Origin: Aeromonas jandaei
GTDB taxonomy: Bacteria; Pseudomonadota; Gammaproteobacteria; Enterobacterales; Aeromonadaceae
NCBI RefSeq assembly: GCF_037890695.1
Contig: NZ_CP149571.1
Location: 3,378,001 to 3,442,000, forward strand
Direction of reading: 5' to 3'
DNA length: 64,000 nucleotides
Made by a program: the position numbers and the translations under genes. Under the pieces are notes generated by a model, which was not told the DNA's origin, made no database searches, and saw nothing but the letters and a program-made list of their open reading frames with translations. Positions 29,338-38,041 of the stretch are shown piece by piece; position 1 is the first letter of the stretch; the number at the start of each line of letters is the position of its first letter.

Positions 29338-30801
29338 TCAGCCCATCCGATAGTTGGGGGCTTCTTTGGTAATGGTCACATCGTGGACGTGGGACTCTTT
29401 CATCCCGGCGCCGGAGATGCGCACGAATTCAGCCTTGGTGCGCATGTCGTCGATGGTGGCGCTGCCGGTCAGGCCCATGGAGGAGCGCAGGCCGCCCATC
29501 TGCTGATGGATGATCTCTTTGAGGCGACCTTTATAAGGCACGCGACCTTCGATACCTTCCGGTACCAGCTTGTCGGCGGCGTTGTCGGTCTGGAAGTAGC
29601 GGTCGCTGGAGCCTTTGGACATGGCGCCCAGAGAACCCATGCCACGGTAGGATTTGAAGGAGCGACCCTGATAGAGCTCGATCTCGCCCGGCGCTTCTTC
29701 GGTACCGGCGAACATGGAGCCAACCATGACGCAGCTGGCGCCCGCGGCGATGGCCTTGGCGATGTCGCCGGAGAAGCGGATGCCGCCGTCGGCGATAACC
29801 GGTACGCCGGTGCCTTCCAGCGCATCAACGGCATCGGAGATGGCGGTGATCTGGGGCACGCCCACGCCGGTCACGATACGGGTAGTACAGATGGAGCCCG
29901 GGCCGATACCGACCTTGACGGCGTTGACGCCGGCAGCAACCAGCGCCTTGGCGCCAGCGGCGGTCGCCACGTTGCCACCGATGATCTGCAGATCCGGATA
30001 GGCTTCACGAGTGGCCTTGATGCGATCCAGCACGCCCTGGGAGTGGCCGTGGGAGGAGTCGATCAGCAGCACGTCAACACCGGCTTCCACCAGCGCGGCA
30101 ACGCGCTCTTCGTTACCGGCACCGGCACCGACGGCAGCGCCGACCCGCAGACGACCCTTGTCATCTTTACAGGCGTGGGGCTTGCGCTCGGCTTTCTGGA
30201 AATCTTTAACGGTGATCATGCCCTTGAGTTTGAAGTCGGCGTTCACCACCAGCACTTTTTCGATACGGTGCTTTTGCATCAGGGCAACCACCTCTTCGCG
30301 AGGGGCCCCTTCACGCACGGTGACCAGACGATCTTTCTGGGTCATGATCTGTTCAACGGTCTGGGAGAGGTCAATCACGAAGCGCACGTCACGGCCGGTG
30401 ATGATACCGACCAGCTGATTGCCATCAGTCACCACGGGGTAACCGGCGAAGCCATTCTTGTGGCTCAGCTCCTTGATTTGGGCGATGGTCATGTCAGGGC
30501 GCACGGTAACGGGGTCAGTGACCACGCCGCTCTCGTACTTCTTGACCTTGCGCACTTCGGCAGCCTGCTGCTCGATGGACATGTTCTTGTGGATAAAGCC
30601 GATACCGCCTTCCTGGGCCAGTGCGATAGCCAGACGGGCTTCGGTCACTGTGTCCATGGCAGCGGAAATCATCGGGATGTTCAAGCTGATGGCGGAGGTC
30701 AGCTTGGTACGCAGATCGGCAGTATTGGGAAGAACTTCGGAGTGGGCGGGAACCAACAGTACATCGTCGAAGGTTAACGCTTCTTTGGCAATCCTGAGCA
30801 T
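29338..30801 (-). CDS. guaB: Inosine-5'-monophosphate dehydrogenase
   Basis: NAD-dependent oxidation of IMP to XMP, the first committed step to GMP. It has 487 residues. The TIM-barrel core is interrupted by two CBS domains at about 95-205 ([19 protein letters not shown] and [18 protein letters not shown]). The catalytic cysteine loop is [13 protein letters not shown], and the flap contains [11 protein letters not shown]. First gene of guaBA, with a recognisable promoter about 45 bp upstream. Confidence 0.98.
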   Translation of the reverse strand: MLRIAKEALTFDDVLLVPAHSEVLPNTADLRTKLTSAISLNIPMISAAMDTVTEARLAIALAQEGGIGFIHKNMSIEQQAAEVRKVKKYESGVVTDPVTVRPDMTIAQIKELSHKNGFAGYPVVTDGNQLVGIITGRDVRFVIDLSQTVEQIMTQKDRLVTVREGAPREEVVALMQKHRIEKVLVVNADFKLKGMITVKDFQKAERKPHACKDDKGRLRVGAAVGAGAGNEERVAALVEAGVDVLLIDSSHGHSQGVLDRIKATREAYPDLQIIGGNVATAAGAKALVAAGVNAVKVGIGPGSICTTRIVTGVGVPQITAISDAVDALEGTGVPVIADGGIRFSGDIAKAIAAGASCVMVGSMFAGTEEAPGEIELYQGRSFKSYRGMGSLGAMSKGSSDRYFQTDNAADKLVPEGIEGRVPYKGRLKEIIHQQMGGLRSSMGLTGSATIDDMRTKAEFVRISGAGMKESHVHDVTITKEAPNYRMG

Positions 30802-30844
30802 GGCAATATCTCACCGTTGAGGAAGTGGGGGTGTAAAATATTGC

Positions 30845-30879
30845 CGACGAAGTTTACTCACGGATTGGTCACTGGTAAA
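30845..30879 (-). promoter_or_regulatory. guaBA promoter
   Basis: On the minus strand TTTACC (30874-30879) is 17 bases from TAAACT (30851-30856), followed by a GC-rich discriminator TCGTCGG, which fits the stringent control known for guaB in E. coli. Transcription would start near 30844. No clear PurR box was found. The rest of 30802-31374 (573 bp) holds no convincing gene; it must also contain the kup promoter, which I could not place. Confidence 0.55.
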
Positions 30880-31374
30880 GAAGTTTTTTGAATTTTTTAT
30901 GGCGTAGCCCTCATTTAGGAGGCCAAAACGCCAAAAAACCAAGATTATCAGTACGAAAACCGCCATTTCGGGGCAAAAGAGTTGGCAAAGTGGTGTTTTA
31001 TGCACCCTGCCCGTTTGCCAAACGCTCCTCCCCAAGCGGTCAGAATGGCTCCCCTTCCCCCTGTCAAAACCACCCGAACAGCGCCGCCAAACCGCTTATT
31101 TTTTCACCACTTTTCCCGGTAAAAACAGCCGCAATCCAGAGCGAAAATCACCGATTCGGAGAGGCAGTCAGGTCCCCGTTATTGCCGCACTATTGCCACA
31201 CTTCGGAGGCATAAAACTGCACTGTTGCACCTACGAAACGCTGTCTGCCTTGATGGTTTCACTGGTGCAAAAATTGCCCGTTTTCGTACTGGCAAGTGCT
31301 TTCCCGATAATCCTGTTCCTTTGCATCCGACTCTTGCGTATCATGACTAACACGCTGAATTGAAATGGAATTTC

Positions 31375-33246
31375 ATGATGGGTCGACAACTTCACCAAGG
31401 ACGGGCGGCGATTACGCTGGCAGCGCTCGGGGTCGTCTACGGCGATCTGGGCACCAGCCCGCTCTATGCCCTCAAGGAGTGCTTTGCCGGCCACATCGGT
31501 TTGCAGCCGGGCCCACAGGAGGTTCTCTCCCTCATATCCCTCTTCTTCTGGACCATCATGGTGGTGGTCTCGTTCAAATATGTGCTGCTGGTGCTGAGTG
31601 CCGACGACAAGGGTGAAGGGGGCGTACTGACCCTCGCCTCGCTGGCATCACGCCGCCTCTCGCCCCGCGCCCGTGCTATCGCCATGCTGCTTGGCCTGGT
31701 CGGGGTGGGACTTTTTGCCGGAGATGCGGTGATCACCCCCGCCATCTCGGTGCTCTCTGCCGTCGAGGGGCTGGAGGTGATCGCCCCGGATCTCGCCCCC
31801 TTCGTGCTCCCAGTGACGCTGATCGTGCTGGTGATCCTCTTTGGTGCCCAGCATTACGGCACTGCGGGGATAGGTCAGCTGTTCGGCCCCATCATGCTGC
31901 TCTGGTTTGGCGTGCTGGCCCTGCTGGGGGCGATCGAAATCATCCAGAATCCGGTCATTCTGCAGGCCATCAATCCGCTTTATGCCATTGATTTTATTGT
32001 CGAGCGACCCGGTGTTGCCTTCATTACCCTGGGCGCCGTAGTGCTCTGCGTGACGGGCACGGAGGCGCTCTACGCCGACATGGGTCACTTTGGCCGCGGT
32101 GCCATCCGACTGGCGTGGGGCTCGCTGGTGATGCCGGCCCTGCTGCTCAACTACTTCGGTCAGGGCGCGCTGCTGCTGCGTAATCCCGCCGCCGTCGAGA
32201 ACCCCTTCTACCTGCTCGCCCCCTCCTGGCTCACCCTGCCACTGCTGGTGCTGGCCACCATGGCGACCGTCATCGCCTCGCAGGCGGTTATCTCCGGCAC
32301 CTACTCGGTGGTGCGTCAGGCGATCCTGCTCGGCTATCTGCCCCGTCAGGAGATCCGCCACACCTCCGAGCGGGAGATTGGCCAGATCTACCTGCCGCTG
32401 GTGAACTGGTTGCTGCTGGCAGGGATTGTCATCGTGACCCTCTGGTTCCAGACCTCAAGCAATCTGGCCGCCGCCTACGGTATCGCCGTCACCGGTACCA
32501 TGGTGCTCACAACCCTGCTGCTGATGGTGGTAGCCGCCACACGCTGGAAGTGGCCACGCTGGCTGATTGCGCTGGTGTGCGCGCCGCTGCTGCTGGTAGA
32601 CGCCACCTTCTTTGCCGCCAACAGTACCAAGCTGCTGGCGGGCGGCTGGCTCCCCATTCTGTTTGCCCTGCTCGCCATTCTGGTGATGACTACCTGGAAG
32701 CGGGGGCGCGAGCTGGTGCTCGACAAACTGGAGAACAAGTCGTTTGCCCTGACCCGCTTTGTCGACAACATGCTTGAGCACCCACCGCTGCGGGTGCCGG
32801 GCACAGCCGTGTTCTTGTCACGCTCCGAGATGGTGGTGCCCCACGCCATGCTGCACAATCTCAAACACAACAAGATCCTGCACGAACGGATCATTTTCCT
32901 CACCGTTCGCATCAAGGATGAACCCTGGCTCGCCTTTAGCGAACGGGTCCAGCTCAAGCAGCTTGGGGAGGGTTTTTGGCAAGTTGTCGCCCATTTTGGC
33001 TACAAGGAGACCCCCGACATGGAGGAGATCTTTCAAGCCTGCGCCCAGCACGATCTCAAAGTCGCCATGAGCCAGACCTCCTTCTTCCTCTCTCACGAGA
33101 ATCTGGTCAGCACCGATATTCCGGGCATGGCCCGCTGGCGCGAGGGGCTGTTTGTCTGGATGAATCGCAACGCCCTCAAGGCGACCGATTTCTTCCATAT
33201 TCCGGCCAACCGGGTGGTGGAGCTGGGGGTATTGCTGGAGCTTTGA
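31375..33246 (+). CDS. kup: Low-affinity potassium transporter Kup (TrkD)
   Basis: Inner-membrane proton-coupled K+ uptake protein of the KUP/HAK family. It has 623 residues, close to the E. coli 622. It starts with AALGVVYGDLGTSPLYALKE, the family signature, followed by about twelve hydrophobic segments to about residue 440 and a hydrophilic C-terminal domain. The GDAVITPAISVLSAVEGL block is intact. Start ATG 31375 has GGAA upstream; ATG 31378 and TTG 31360 are alternatives. It is monocistronic, ending at an imperfect hairpin. Confidence 0.95.
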   Translation: MMGRQLHQGRAAITLAALGVVYGDLGTSPLYALKECFAGHIGLQPGPQEVLSLISLFFWTIMVVVSFKYVLLVLSADDKGEGGVLTLASLASRRLSPRARAIAMLLGLVGVGLFAGDAVITPAISVLSAVEGLEVIAPDLAPFVLPVTLIVLVILFGAQHYGTAGIGQLFGPIMLLWFGVLALLGAIEIIQNPVILQAINPLYAIDFIVERPGVAFITLGAVVLCVTGTEALYADMGHFGRGAIRLAWGSLVMPALLLNYFGQGALLLRNPAAVENPFYLLAPSWLTLPLLVLATMATVIASQAVISGTYSVVRQAILLGYLPRQEIRHTSEREIGQIYLPLVNWLLLAGIVIVTLWFQTSSNLAAAYGIAVTGTMVLTTLLLMVVAATRWKWPRWLIALVCAPLLLVDATFFAANSTKLLAGGWLPILFALLAILVMTTWKRGRELVLDKLENKSFALTRFVDNMLEHPPLRVPGTAVFLSRSEMVVPHAMLHNLKHNKILHERIIFLTVRIKDEPWLAFSERVQLKQLGEGFWQVVAHFGYKETPDMEEIFQACAQHDLKVAMSQTSFFLSHENLVSTDIPGMARWREGLFVWMNRNALKATDFFHIPANRVVELGVLLEL

Positions 33247-33279
33247 CACGGCACCACCGGCATCATCAGGAACAGAATC

Positions 33280-33324
33280 AAAAGCCCTCTTGTAACAGGC
33301 AGCAGGCTGACAAGTGGGCTTTTA
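33280..33324 (+). terminator. Probable terminator after kup
   Basis: AAAAGCCC..TTGT pairs with ACAA..GGGCTTTT around a 16-base loop, with TTTT at the end of the right arm. It starts 34 bases past the kup stop; the interrupted stem makes it moderate. Confidence 0.6.
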
Positions 33325-33395
33325 ACACCGACGAAGCGCCGCATTGAGCCTCGATCGGTCTGCCTCTCATCAAGCCAAACCGATTAAAACGCGAT

Positions 33396-33410
33396 TGATA
33401 ATAGTTATTG
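33396..33410 (+). promoter_or_regulatory. Fur box upstream of tonB-exbB-exbD
   Basis: TGATAATAGTTATTG matches the 7-1-7 Fur consensus TGATAAT-N-ATTATCA with a perfect left half and 4/7 on the right. It lies 106 bp before the tonB start, in the AT-rich part of the gap, consistent with iron repression of the operon. Confidence 0.65.
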
Positions 33411-33515
33411 TTTGCTGACTATCGAGTGAGGCAAGCTAGCAGCCTTTGCGCCGGGTCAGGCGTCTCATACTTGCCATTTGAGTATCAATATGACGTTCAG
33501 GAAGGGAATCAGGTC

Positions 33516-34280
33516 ATGGCATCCAGCTATCTAGGATCGGAGCCAATCTCGCTGCCAATGGATAGTGCTATCGGGCCTGCCAAGCTTATCTCTCTGGCCA
33601 TGGCCATCGCTCTGCACTCCGCTATCTTCTGGTTTGCCTATGAGCGAGCTCCCGCACCTGTTGCCCAGCCCCTGCCGATCACTCTGTCCGCTCGCTGGGC
33701 AGGTGAAAGCACGACTGCCAAACAACCGGCCAGAAAGGCAGCACCAACCGCGAAACCTGCAGCAAAGCAGGTTCGGCCTGCGCGCCCCAAACCGGTGGTC
33801 AAAAAGAGAGTCAGCAAACCCATCGTCAAACCGGTTGCCCATGCGGCCGCCAAACCTGCCGGATCAGCGGTCAGCCAACAATCGCAAACGCCTGCAGCGA
33901 TGCCCGTGAGTCCGGTCACCGACAACAGTTCGAATACAGGCAGCAGCCACTCCACGGCGCCGGCAGGCAGCAACAACCAACACGCCACCACTGGCAGCAG
34001 CGCCCCCATTGCGCGAGATCCCTCCCTGCACAATCCCGAGCCCCCCTACCCCTACGAGTCGCGCAGTCGGGGGGAAGAGGGTCGGGTCATCCTCAAGGTA
34101 CGGGTCAACGCCGATGGCACGGCAAGTTCGGTGGAGATCGATCAGAGCAGCGGGTATTACCGGCTCGACAGGGAAGCGCGCCGCACAGTCAGCCGCTGGC
34201 GCTTTATTCCCGGCAAACAGAACAATGTGGCCGTCGCGGCCTGGGCAAGAGTCACCATCATTTTTCAGATAAGGGGTTAA
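33516..34280 (+). CDS. tonB: Energy-transducing protein TonB
   Basis: Periplasm-spanning protein that transmits proton-motive force to outer-membrane siderophore and haem receptors. It has 254 residues: one N-terminal membrane anchor (ISLAMAIALHSAIFWFAYE), a long Lys/Pro/Ala-rich spacer with a Ser/Thr/Asn-rich segment, and the C-terminal TonB domain (PPYPYESRSRGEEGRVILKVRV ... SRWRFIPG region). The start at 33516 places the anchor properly; AGG lies just upstream. It heads tonB-exbB-exbD, three bases before exbB, with a Fur box upstream. Confidence 0.93.
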   Translation: MASSYLGSEPISLPMDSAIGPAKLISLAMAIALHSAIFWFAYERAPAPVAQPLPITLSARWAGESTTAKQPARKAAPTAKPAAKQVRPARPKPVVKKRVSKPIVKPVAHAAAKPAGSAVSQQSQTPAAMPVSPVTDNSSNTGSSHSTAPAGSNNQHATTGSSAPIARDPSLHNPEPPYPYESRSRGEEGRVILKVRVNADGTASSVEIDQSSGYYRLDREARRTVSRWRFIPGKQNNVAVAAWARVTIIFQIRG

Positions 34281-34282
34281 CC

Positions 34283-35035
34283 ATGGATCCGGAGATTGCC
34301 AACAACGGGATGGGGCTTGCCCATCTGCTCACGCAAAACAGCGGTGTTGGCCTGTTGCCATTTGTGCTGCTGGTACTGATGTCGCTCGGCACCTGCTACT
34401 TTGCTCTGCTCAAGCTCTGGTTTGCCTGGCGCGAGCGACGCCTTGGCAAACAGTTTGTCGAGCAGTTCTGGCAACACGAGAACGTGCAACAGATGGAGCA
34501 GCGACTGGCCAAAGAGATCCCGCAAGACGCCTATAGCCGCTTGACCAATGCGGCGCTGATAGCCATCGGCCAGCTGGAACGAGCCGATGCCCGCCCCCGC
34601 TCACTGGGTCTGGGATCTCCTGACGAGTATCTGCTGCGCGCCCTGCGTCAGGGGCTCGCTCAGGAGAAGATACGGCTGGAGCAGGGGCTCGCCTTTCTCG
34701 CCTCGGTGGGATCAGCAGCCCCCTTTATCGGGCTGTTTGGCACCGTCTGGGGCATCTATCACGCCCTGCTTGCCATCGGCGCCGCTGGCCAGAGCAGCCT
34801 CGACAAGGTAGCCGGCCCGGTTGGCGAGGCACTGATCATGACCGGCTTTGGTCTGGCTGTCGCCCTGCCCGCCGTGCTGGTCTACAACTTCTTCGTGCGA
34901 CGCAACCGCCTGAAAATGGCTGAGCTGGATGCCTTTGCCCACGACCTGTTTGCCCTGCTGCTGACCGGTTTTGAACCGGCGGCAAGCAATGTCACCCGCC
35001 TTGCCCAGCGCTCAGCCAAAACGGGAGGTCAATAA
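34283..35035 (+). CDS. exbB: Biopolymer transport protein ExbB
   Basis: Inner-membrane proton-channel subunit that drives TonB (MotA/TolQ/ExbB family). It has 250 residues with three membrane segments: LLPFVLLVLMSLGTCYFALL near the N-terminus and two after residue 145 (FLASVGSAAPFIGLFGTVWGIYHAL and ALIMTGFGLAVALPAVLVYNF). Its TAA overlaps the exbD ATG by one base, so the two are coupled. It starts three bases after tonB. Confidence 0.94.
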   Translation: MDPEIANNGMGLAHLLTQNSGVGLLPFVLLVLMSLGTCYFALLKLWFAWRERRLGKQFVEQFWQHENVQQMEQRLAKEIPQDAYSRLTNAALIAIGQLERADARPRSLGLGSPDEYLLRALRQGLAQEKIRLEQGLAFLASVGSAAPFIGLFGTVWGIYHALLAIGAAGQSSLDKVAGPVGEALIMTGFGLAVALPAVLVYNFFVRRNRLKMAELDAFAHDLFALLLTGFEPAASNVTRLAQRSAKTGGQ

Positions 35036-35457
35036 TGGCATTCGGTTCCCTGCCCGGCGATGAGGATGAGCAGCCCCTCAGCGAAATCAACATGATCCCG
35101 ATGATCGATGTGATGCTGGTGCTGCTTATCGTCTTTATGATCACCGCGCCCCTGCTCACCAACGCGGTCAAACTCGATCTGCCCAAGGCGAGCAGCCAGC
35201 TCAATCAGCCCAAACCGGAGGCGATCACTCTCTCCATCGACAGCGCGGGCAAGACCTACTGGAACGAGCAGGAGGTGGATGAAACGGCGCTGCTGGCCCG
35301 CATGGAGAGCGCCAGCAAAGCTCCCGGCGAGTTGCCCGAGATCCAGCTGCGCATCGACCGACGGGTCGAATATGGCACCATCGCCAACGTCATGGCAGCT
35401 GCGTCTCGCCACGGCCTGCACAAGATCGCGTTGGTCAGCCAGCCACAGAACGAATGA
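35035..35457 (+). CDS. exbD: Biopolymer transport protein ExbD
   Basis: Partner of ExbB in the TonB motor. It has 140 residues with a short cytosolic tail, a single membrane helix (MIPMIDVMLVLLIVFMITAP) carrying the essential aspartate at about residue 25, and a periplasmic domain. It is the last gene of tonB-exbB-exbD. No strong terminator is visible before xseA, which begins 123 bp later. Confidence 0.94.
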   Translation: MAFGSLPGDEDEQPLSEINMIPMIDVMLVLLIVFMITAPLLTNAVKLDLPKASSQLNQPKPEAITLSIDSAGKTYWNEQEVDETALLARMESASKAPGELPEIQLRIDRRVEYGTIANVMAAASRHGLHKIALVSQPQNE

Positions 35458-35580
35458 ACGCCCTGCAAAGGCGATATCGGGTGCTCGGGCTGATAGAGGC
35501 TCGGCACCTGCCCCGTGCTGGGGTAAGATAGCGGCCATCGTTTTATCCCCGCCCCGCCGGGGCAGATCACAGGTACGCCA

Positions 35581-36960
35581 TTGAACCGATTTACCCCATC
35601 CAGTGCGACGAACGGCCGCGAGCAGCAGGTCTTTACCGTCACCCGCCTCAACAGCGCCGTGCGCATGATCCTGGAGCAGGATCTGGGGCTGGTGTGGCTG
35701 ACCGGCGAACTCTCCAATCTGGCGATGCCAAGCTCCGGTCACTGGTACTTCTCCCTCAAGGACATGTCGGCGCAGGTGCGCTGCGCCATGTTCAAGGGCA
35801 ACAACCGGCGGGTGGCCTTCCGCCCGCAGGATGGCATGCAGGTGCTGGTGCAGGCGCGGGTCTCCCTCTATGAGCCGCGCGGCGACTACCAGCTGATCAT
35901 CGAGTCGATGCAGCCCGCAGGCGATGGCGTGCTGGCGCTGCGTTTTGAAGAGCTCAAGCGCCGTCTCGGCGCCGAGGGACTGTTTGACGAAGGCCGCAAG
36001 CGGCCGCTGCCCCGTGAACCGCGGGCGGTGGGCCTTGTCACCTCCGCCACTGGCGCCGCCCTGCACGATATGCTGACGGTGCTTAAACGGCGCGCGCCGG
36101 ATCTGCCGGTCTTTATCTACCCGACTCAGGTGCAGGGGAGCGCCGCCATCAGCCAGATCGTCGCGGCGATCGCCAAAGCGAACCAGCGCGCCGAGGTGAA
36201 TGTGCTGATCGTCGGGCGTGGCGGCGGCTCGCTCGAAGATCTCTGGTGCTTCAACGAAGAGGCGGTGGCGCGTGCCATTGCCCACTCTGCCATCCCTGTG
36301 GTGAGCGCAGTGGGCCACGAGGTGGATGTCACCATCAGCGACTTTGCCGCCGACTTGCGCGCCCCTACCCCGTCGGCTGCCGCCGAGCTGGTGGCGCCGG
36401 ATCAGAGCGCCCGTGCCCAGCGTCTGGTTCACCTCAAGCAGCGGCTGCTGCAGGCGATGAGCCGCCAGCAGACCGCCGCCCGCCACGATTTCATCCTGCT
36501 GCAAAAACGGCTCGACCATCAGGATCCGAAACGGCGGCTGGAGCAGCAATCCCAGCGCCTCGACGAGCTATCTACTCGTTTGCAGCAGCTGCTACGCCAG
36601 CGGCTGCATCAGGGTGAGCGGCGCCTCGCCAACCTTGAGCTGCGCCTGCAGGGCAAAAGTCCGGAGCGCCTCTTGGCAGCTGGCAAGCGCCGCCACCAGC
36701 TGGCCGAGGAGCGGCTTCATGCCCTGATTGCCAAGCGGCAAGACCTTGCGAGCCACCGCCTCGCCATGCTCACCGCCCGCCTCGACGGGGTGAGCCCGCT
36801 CGCCACTCTGGGGCGCGGTTACTCCATCACCCGCACTGCGCGTGGTGAAGTCATCAGCCGCGCCGATCAGGTCAGCAGCGGCGACCAGCTCGTCACCACT
36901 CTGGCGCAAGGGAGCCTGCAGGTGCGGGTCGAGGAAGTTATCAAAGACTCTGCGCAGTAG
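35581..36960 (+). CDS. xseA: Exodeoxyribonuclease VII large subunit
   Basis: Degrades single-stranded DNA with XseB. It has 459 residues. An N-terminal OB fold (VWLTGELSNLAMPSSGHWYFSLKD) is followed by the catalytic domain with VGRGGGSLEDLWCFNEE and SAVGHEVDVTISDFAADLRAPTPSAAAE, then a long coiled-coil C-terminus. The start is a TTG at 35581 with AGG upstream; no closer ATG gives the conserved N-terminus. Unlike in E. coli it is not next to guaB. xseB is not in the window. Confidence 0.95.
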   Translation: MNRFTPSSATNGREQQVFTVTRLNSAVRMILEQDLGLVWLTGELSNLAMPSSGHWYFSLKDMSAQVRCAMFKGNNRRVAFRPQDGMQVLVQARVSLYEPRGDYQLIIESMQPAGDGVLALRFEELKRRLGAEGLFDEGRKRPLPREPRAVGLVTSATGAALHDMLTVLKRRAPDLPVFIYPTQVQGSAAISQIVAAIAKANQRAEVNVLIVGRGGGSLEDLWCFNEEAVARAIAHSAIPVVSAVGHEVDVTISDFAADLRAPTPSAAAELVAPDQSARAQRLVHLKQRLLQAMSRQQTAARHDFILLQKRLDHQDPKRRLEQQSQRLDELSTRLQQLLRQRLHQGERRLANLELRLQGKSPERLLAAGKRRHQLAEERLHALIAKRQDLASHRLAMLTARLDGVSPLATLGRGYSITRTARGEVISRADQVSSGDQLVTTLAQGSLQVRVEEVIKDSAQ

Positions 36961-37020
36961 AGCGGCTGCATCAAACCACCAGCCAATCTGCTATTCAGCT
37001 CGGCAATCTGCCAAAAACAA

Positions 37021-37054
37021 AGGCCACCACCGCAAACACGGTGGTGGCCTTTTT
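37021..37054. terminator. Bidirectional terminator between xseA and mngR
   Basis: AGGCCACCACCG / CGGTGGTGGCCT perfect stem with a short A-rich loop followed by TTTT, between two convergent genes. Confidence 0.9.
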
Positions 37055-37074
37055 GGTCTCGGGTGCTTGCGACC

Positions 37075-37794
37075 TCACCCCTTGGCGCGGCGGGCGACCA
37101 GGGTGAACTTGTAATCATCGCTCTTGAAGAAGTTGCGACTGAACTCGAACACGGTGCCATCTTGCAAGAAGCCACGGGAGACCTTCTCGATAATGGGCTT
37201 GGCCGGGTCGATACCGAGCGCCTCCACTACCTGCGCCGAGGGGAGCACCGGAATGATCTCCTGCTCGCTGCGGTCGATCACCAGCTGCTTCACCTCTTCG
37301 ATGTAGTGGTACTTCGAGCCCTGCATCACCGCGTAGCTGAGATCGGGGAAGAGAGCGAGCGGCATCCAGGTCTCCTCCAGCGTTACCGCGATCTGGCGAA
37401 TAAAGCGCACCCGCTTGACGTAATAGACCAGCGCACCCTCCACCAGATTGAGCCGATCGGCCAGCTCGCTGCTCGCCTTGATCACCTCGAAGGCGAGAAT
37501 GTCGCTGTGGGTCTCGGCCGCCGGATCGGTCACCTTCTCATAGAGGCTGGTGAGCTGATAGATGTCGTAGTTCACCTTCTCCTGGCGCACGTAGCTGCCA
37601 CTGCCCTGAATGCTCTCGATGACGTTGAGTTCGGTCAGCTGCTTGAGGGCCTGACGCACCGTCACCCGGCTCACCCCGAACTGCTCGCGCAGCTCGGCTT
37701 CGGTGGGCAGGGCATCGCCGGGGGCCAGCTCCCCTTGCGCAATCCACTGCTGGATGGTGTCGGCTATCTGGCGATACATGGGTTTTTTCGACAC
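37075..37794 (-). CDS. mngR: Transcriptional repressor MngR (GntR/HutC family)
   Basis: Represses the mannosylglycerate genes in E. coli. It has 239 residues: an N-terminal winged helix (PTEAELREQFGVSRVTVRQALKQL) and a C-terminal UTRA ligand-binding domain containing SKYHYIEEVKQLVIDRSEQEIIPV, very like the E. coli MngR stretch I recall. The start is GTG at 37794 with AGGTGG upstream. It is divergent from mngA across a 247-bp gap that contains repeats suited to an operator. Confidence 0.92.
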   Translation of the reverse strand: MSKKPMYRQIADTIQQWIAQGELAPGDALPTEAELREQFGVSRVTVRQALKQLTELNVIESIQGSGSYVRQEKVNYDIYQLTSLYEKVTDPAAETHSDILAFEVIKASSELADRLNLVEGALVYYVKRVRFIRQIAVTLEETWMPLALFPDLSYAVMQGSKYHYIEEVKQLVIDRSEQEIIPVLPSAQVVEALGIDPAKPIIEKVSRGFLQDGTVFEFSRNFFKSDDYKFTLVARRAKG

Positions 37795-37910
37795 GAAAGG
37801 CCACCTCGTCGGCTCTGCGCCATGATAAATGGAAGAGGCGCCATTCTACCCCAGTTGCCCGGCAGACAAAACGGCTCAGCCTCATTTGACCTAACAAATC
37901 CCCTTGACCA

Positions 37911-37945
37911 AACAATACAAAAACAATACAAATAACGAATTGTAT
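37911..37945. promoter_or_regulatory. Candidate MngR operator region
   Basis: Contains a dyad ATACAA-N8-TTGTAT (37926-37945) and, overlapping it on the left, a direct repeat of AACAATACAA (37911-37920 and 37922-37931). It lies between the divergent mngR and mngA starts, where a GntR-type repressor would act on both promoters. Binding is inferred from position and symmetry only. Confidence 0.5.
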
Positions 37946-38041
37946 GATACCACTCACAAAAATCAGTCGGCCGGTTTGTTAGCATCGCTGTCACTTTCAC
38001 CATGACGGCTTGCTGGCAAGCCAACCTGACAGAGGATCATC

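Noticed and set aside
30802..31374. Small open frames between guaB and kup
   Set aside because: No ribosome sites, Pro/Ser/His-rich translations and no family resemblance; the region is best read as two divergent promoters.
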